Positions 13,664-15,889 of a stretch of 15,889 nt of DNA are shown here, in pieces (within the stretch, counting starts at the first letter, position 1; the number at the start of each line of letters is the position of its first letter). The position numbers were made by a program, and so were the translations under genes. Source of the stretch: an uncultured Clostridia bacterium (GTDB lineage Bacteria > Bacillota > Clostridia > Oscillospirales > CAG-272); assembly GCA_937893945.1 (NCBI GenBank), contig CALCTA010000072.1, forward strand, positions 1-15,889, given 5' to 3'. Under the pieces are notes generated by a model. That model ran no database searches. It was not told the DNA's origin and saw only the letters and a program-made list of their open reading frames with translations.

Positions 13664-14422
13664 TTAAATACGCACGTTTATATCCGCCGATCTGAGTGTT
13701 TGCTTAAGATGTGATATATCCACCTCTCCGAAGTGGAAAATGGATGCCGCAAGGCCTGCGTCAACCTTAGGTAGCGACTTGAAGAGAGTGATAAAATCTT
13801 CTTCCTTGCCCGCACCGCCCGAGGCGATGACGGGAACGTTGACCGCATCACACACCGCTGAGAGCATTTCAAGGTCAAAGCCGCGCTTCACTCCGTCGGT
13901 ATCTATACTGTTTACCACTATCTCTCCCGCACCGTTTGAAACACAGCGCTTTATCCAGGAGATAGCCTCCATACCCGTATCCTCTCTGCCGCCCTTGGCA
14001 AAAACACGGAATTCTCCGCCCACGCGTTTTATATCGACCGAGAGAACTACGCACTGATCGCCGTACTTCTTTGCCGCCTCAAGCACGAGGTCGGGGTTTC
14101 TTATAGCGCCCGAATTGACGCTGACCTTATCTGCACCGCATTTAAGCACTCGGTCAAAGTCATCAAGGCTGTTTATGCCGCCGCCTACTGTGAGCGGAAT
14201 AAAGACCTTTGAAGCCGCTTCGGTAAGAATGTCGGTAAATAATGCTCTGCCCTCGGCAGATGCCGTTATATCGTAAAATACGAGCTCGTCAGCGCCGCTG
14301 CTGCTATAGAATTGCGCGAGGCTCACGGGCGAGGAGACGTCGGCAAGTCCTAAAAAATTAACTCCTTTTACCACGCGTCCGTCCTTGACATCAAGGCAAG
14401 GGATTATTCTTTTGGTTATCAC
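13664..14422 (-). CDS. hisF: Imidazole glycerol phosphate synthase cyclase subunit HisF
   Basis: HisF is the (beta/alpha)8 cyclase that uses ammonia from HisH to turn PRFAR into imidazole glycerol phosphate and AICAR. The catalytic acids are in place: Asp11 in CLDVKDGRVVKG and Asp130 in SVDIKR. Phosphate-binding loops GGGIN (80-84) and ASGGAG (200-205) are also visible. The start is GTG at 14422, with GGAGGG 7 nt upstream, which gives the family's usual 252 aa beginning MITKRIIPCLD. An in-frame ATG at 14473 would add 17 residues that lie inside hisA; I reject it. One base separates the hisA stop from this GTG, so translation is probably coupled. Confidence 0.96.
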   Translation of the reverse strand: MITKRIIPCLDVKDGRVVKGVNFLGLADVSSPVSLAQFYSSSGADELVFYDITASAEGRALFTDILTEAASKVFIPLTVGGGINSLDDFDRVLKCGADKVSVNSGAIRNPDLVLEAAKKYGDQCVVLSVDIKRVGGEFRVFAKGGREDTGMEAISWIKRCVSNGAGEIVVNSIDTDGVKRGFDLEMLSAVCDAVNVPVIASGGAGKEEDFITLFKSLPKVDAGLAASIFHFGEVDISHLKQTLRSADINVRI

Positions 14423-14423
14423 G

Positions 14424-15164
14424 TCAGTTCCCTCCGTTTTGCGCTGAGATGAAGTCGGCAAGCCTGATAACATCCGAAAGATTTATCGCACCCGTATAAA
14501 TCGCCTTTCCGACGATCGCTCCGAAAAGTCCCATATTTGAGAGCACGGCGATATCCTCCATTGAGGACACTCCGCCTGAGGCGATGATATTAAGCTCGAA
14601 CTCATCGTAAAGTTCGCGATAAAGCTCACGGTTAGTGCCTGACATCATTCCGTCCTTGGAAATGTCGGTGCAAATGATAGTCTTTACTCCAAACGCTTCA
14701 AGCTTCTTGCAAAACTCCTTGCAGGAAAGCTCAGATATCTCAAGCCAGCCCTTTATAGCAACGAAGCCGTCCTTGATATCCACACCAACGACTATTCTCT
14801 CTCCGTAAAGGCTTACCGCCTCAGAAAGAAAATCGGGATCTGTAACGGCAGCCGTGCCTATTATCACTCTATCAACGCCGATGTCTATGTACTGACGAAC
14901 TTTATCAAGCGTGCGGATACCGCCGCCCACCTCTACCGAGAGATCAGTTCTCTGTATTATTCTTTTAATAGTTTCAAAATTTGCGGTAGTGCCGTCCTTT
15001 GCTCCGTCAAGGTCAACGACGTGCAGGTATTTTGCCCCTGCCCTCTCAAAGCTCTCGGCAACAGCGGCAGGATCGTCGCTGTAAACCGTTACCTTTTCAT
15101 AGTCGCCCTTGACGAGACGCACCGCCTTTCCGCCCAAAAGATCTATTGCGGGTATTATATTCAT
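14424..15164 (-). CDS. hisA: ProFAR isomerase HisA
   Basis: HisA isomerizes ProFAR to PRFAR, the substrate of HisHF. The 246-aa (beta/alpha)8 protein has the acid/base pair Asp8 (IPAIDLLGGKAVRL) and Asp129 (VGVDIKDG), plus phosphate-binding loops EVGGGIR (78-84) and ASGGVSS (195-201). The ATG at 15164 gives the expected MNIIPAIDL start. The only purine-rich site, AAGGAA, lies about 12 nt upstream, longer than usual, so this gene may be translated less efficiently than its neighbours. It lies 19 nt after hisH and 1 nt before hisF. Confidence 0.95.
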   Translation of the reverse strand: MNIIPAIDLLGGKAVRLVKGDYEKVTVYSDDPAAVAESFERAGAKYLHVVDLDGAKDGTTANFETIKRIIQRTDLSVEVGGGIRTLDKVRQYIDIGVDRVIIGTAAVTDPDFLSEAVSLYGERIVVGVDIKDGFVAIKGWLEISELSCKEFCKKLEAFGVKTIICTDISKDGMMSGTNRELYRELYDEFELNIIASGGVSSMEDIAVLSNMGLFGAIVGKAIYTGAINLSDVIRLADFISAQNGGN

Positions 15165-15183
15165 TGCTTATTTATATTCCTTG

Positions 15184-15798
15184 TTAGTTTATTTCACAGA
15201 ATGCCTTAAGTATCGCAAGCCCTACGCGCTCGCTCTTCTCGGGGTGGAACTGCACTCCGCAGACGTTGTTGCATCTCACCGCCGCAGTCAGCTCCGCGCC
15301 GTACTCTGCCGTAGCTATTACCGACTCGTCGCAGTCTGCGCCATAGTATGAGTGAACGAAATAGACGCAGTCGCCCTCGTCGAGATATTTGAAAAGCTCA
15401 TCCTTCTTTTCTCCGAAATGAAGAGCGTTCCAGCCGATGTGAGGTATTTTGAGGTCCTTGGGGATAACGTCCGATATAGGTCTGATGCTTCCCTTGATGA
15501 GCCCAAGTCCCTCGTGTTCGCCGTATTCGTAGCTTTTCTCAAAGAGCATCTGCATACCAAGACAAATTCCGAGCAGAGCCTTGCCGCTGCTCACCTCTCG
15601 CTTTATCACCTCGTCAAGTCCACTCTCGCGAAGCTTGCGCGCGGCATCCTCAAACGCGCCTACACCCGGAAGCACTATTCTATCTGCCCTCGCTATGACC
15701 TCAGGGTCAGAGGTAACGCAGATATCCGCACCGATGCTTTTAAACGAGCAAGTGAGCGAAAAGAGATTGCCCACGCCGTAATCGATGATACCGACCAT
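15184..15798 (-). CDS. hisH: Imidazole glycerol phosphate synthase glutaminase subunit HisH
   Basis: HisH hydrolyses glutamine and channels ammonia to HisF. The 204-aa class I glutamine amidotransferase has the catalytic triad: Cys79 in GICLGMQM, and His185 and Glu187 in QFHPEKSE. The N-terminal YGVGNL and PGVGAF motifs are typical. The start is taken as ATG at 15798, with AAGGGGG 7 nt upstream; the codon before it is GTG, which would add one residue. The A of this ATG is the last base of the hisB stop codon, so the two genes overlap by one base and are probably coupled. Confidence 0.95.
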   Translation of the reverse strand: MVGIIDYGVGNLFSLTCSFKSIGADICVTSDPEVIARADRIVLPGVGAFEDAARKLRESGLDEVIKREVSSGKALLGICLGMQMLFEKSYEYGEHEGLGLIKGSIRPISDVIPKDLKIPHIGWNALHFGEKKDELFKYLDEGDCVYFVHSYYGADCDESVIATAEYGAELTAAVRCNNVCGVQFHPEKSERVGLAILKAFCEIN

Positions 15799-15889
15799 CA
15801 CAGCACCCCCTTGGTGGAAGGAATGTCATTGGTTCCGTCCAGGGCCACGGCAGCTTTCAGGCTCCGGGCAACGGATTTGAATGCCCCCT
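15798..15889 (-). CDS. hisB: Imidazoleglycerol-phosphate dehydratase HisB, C-terminal end only
   Basis: Only the last 29 residues and the stop are in the window; the 5' part lies beyond the right edge. The fragment reads AFKSVARSLKAAVALDG and then NDIPSTKGVL. The ending IPSTKGVL is the signature of the HisB C-terminus, and FKxxARxLKxAV is the preceding helix. HisB dehydrates imidazole glycerol phosphate, the product of HisHF. It overlaps hisH by one base. The piece is about 59% GC and all three of its Leu codons are CTG, unlike the CTT/CTC preference in hisH, although 29 codons are few. Confidence 0.88.
   Translation of the reverse strand, partial: GAFKSVARSLKAAVALDGTNDIPSTKGVL

Noticed and set aside
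14423..14473. N-terminal extension of hisF
   Set aside because: It overlaps hisA; GTG at 14422 has a good ribosome site and gives the canonical N-terminus with Asp11 in register.

Overview
The window looks like chromosomal DNA from a low-to-mid GC member of the Bacillota, most likely an uncultured gut Clostridia (Oscillospirales or Christensenellales type). The reasons are AGGAGG-type ribosome sites, TTGACA/TATAAT-type promoters, a group II ECF transporter module next to truA, DUF951, DUF554 and DUF5711 genes, a YfhO-family membrane protein, and a fused hisIE. I cannot name a genus. Nearly all of the window is housekeeping genes in three tight operons. I found no new defence, secretion or biosynthetic system.

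Layout. (1) Bases 1-5525, leftward operon: a 17-bp-spaced sigma-A promoter drives ruvC, then an RlmI/K-like methyltransferase, ecfA1, ecfA2, ecfT, truA, and a DUF5711 membrane protein that runs off the left edge. (2) Bases 5562-11319, rightward operon from a divergent promoter: DUF951, a large YfhO-family membrane protein, ruvA, ruvB and DUF554, closed by a strong hairpin terminator. (3) Bases 11320-12994, a small accessory interval: a self-contained XRE-family regulator with its own promoter, then a 372-bp gene-free stretch. That stretch holds two identical 26-nt hairpins around a 118-bp inverted-repeat element. (4) Bases 12995-15889, leftward histidine operon: the end of hisB, then hisH, hisA, hisF and hisIE.

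How the genes work together. RuvA and RuvB form the Holliday-junction branch-migration motor and RuvC resolves the junction; here they sit on opposite sides of one divergent promoter region. EcfA1, EcfA2 and EcfT form the shared energizing module for vitamin or metal S-components encoded elsewhere. HisH and HisF form imidazole glycerol phosphate synthase, fed by HisIE and HisA, and HisB acts after it.

The most interesting non-coding signal is the inverted-repeat element at 12749-12866. Its two arms differ mainly by compensatory changes in predicted stems, which suggests a structured mobile or REP-like repeat.
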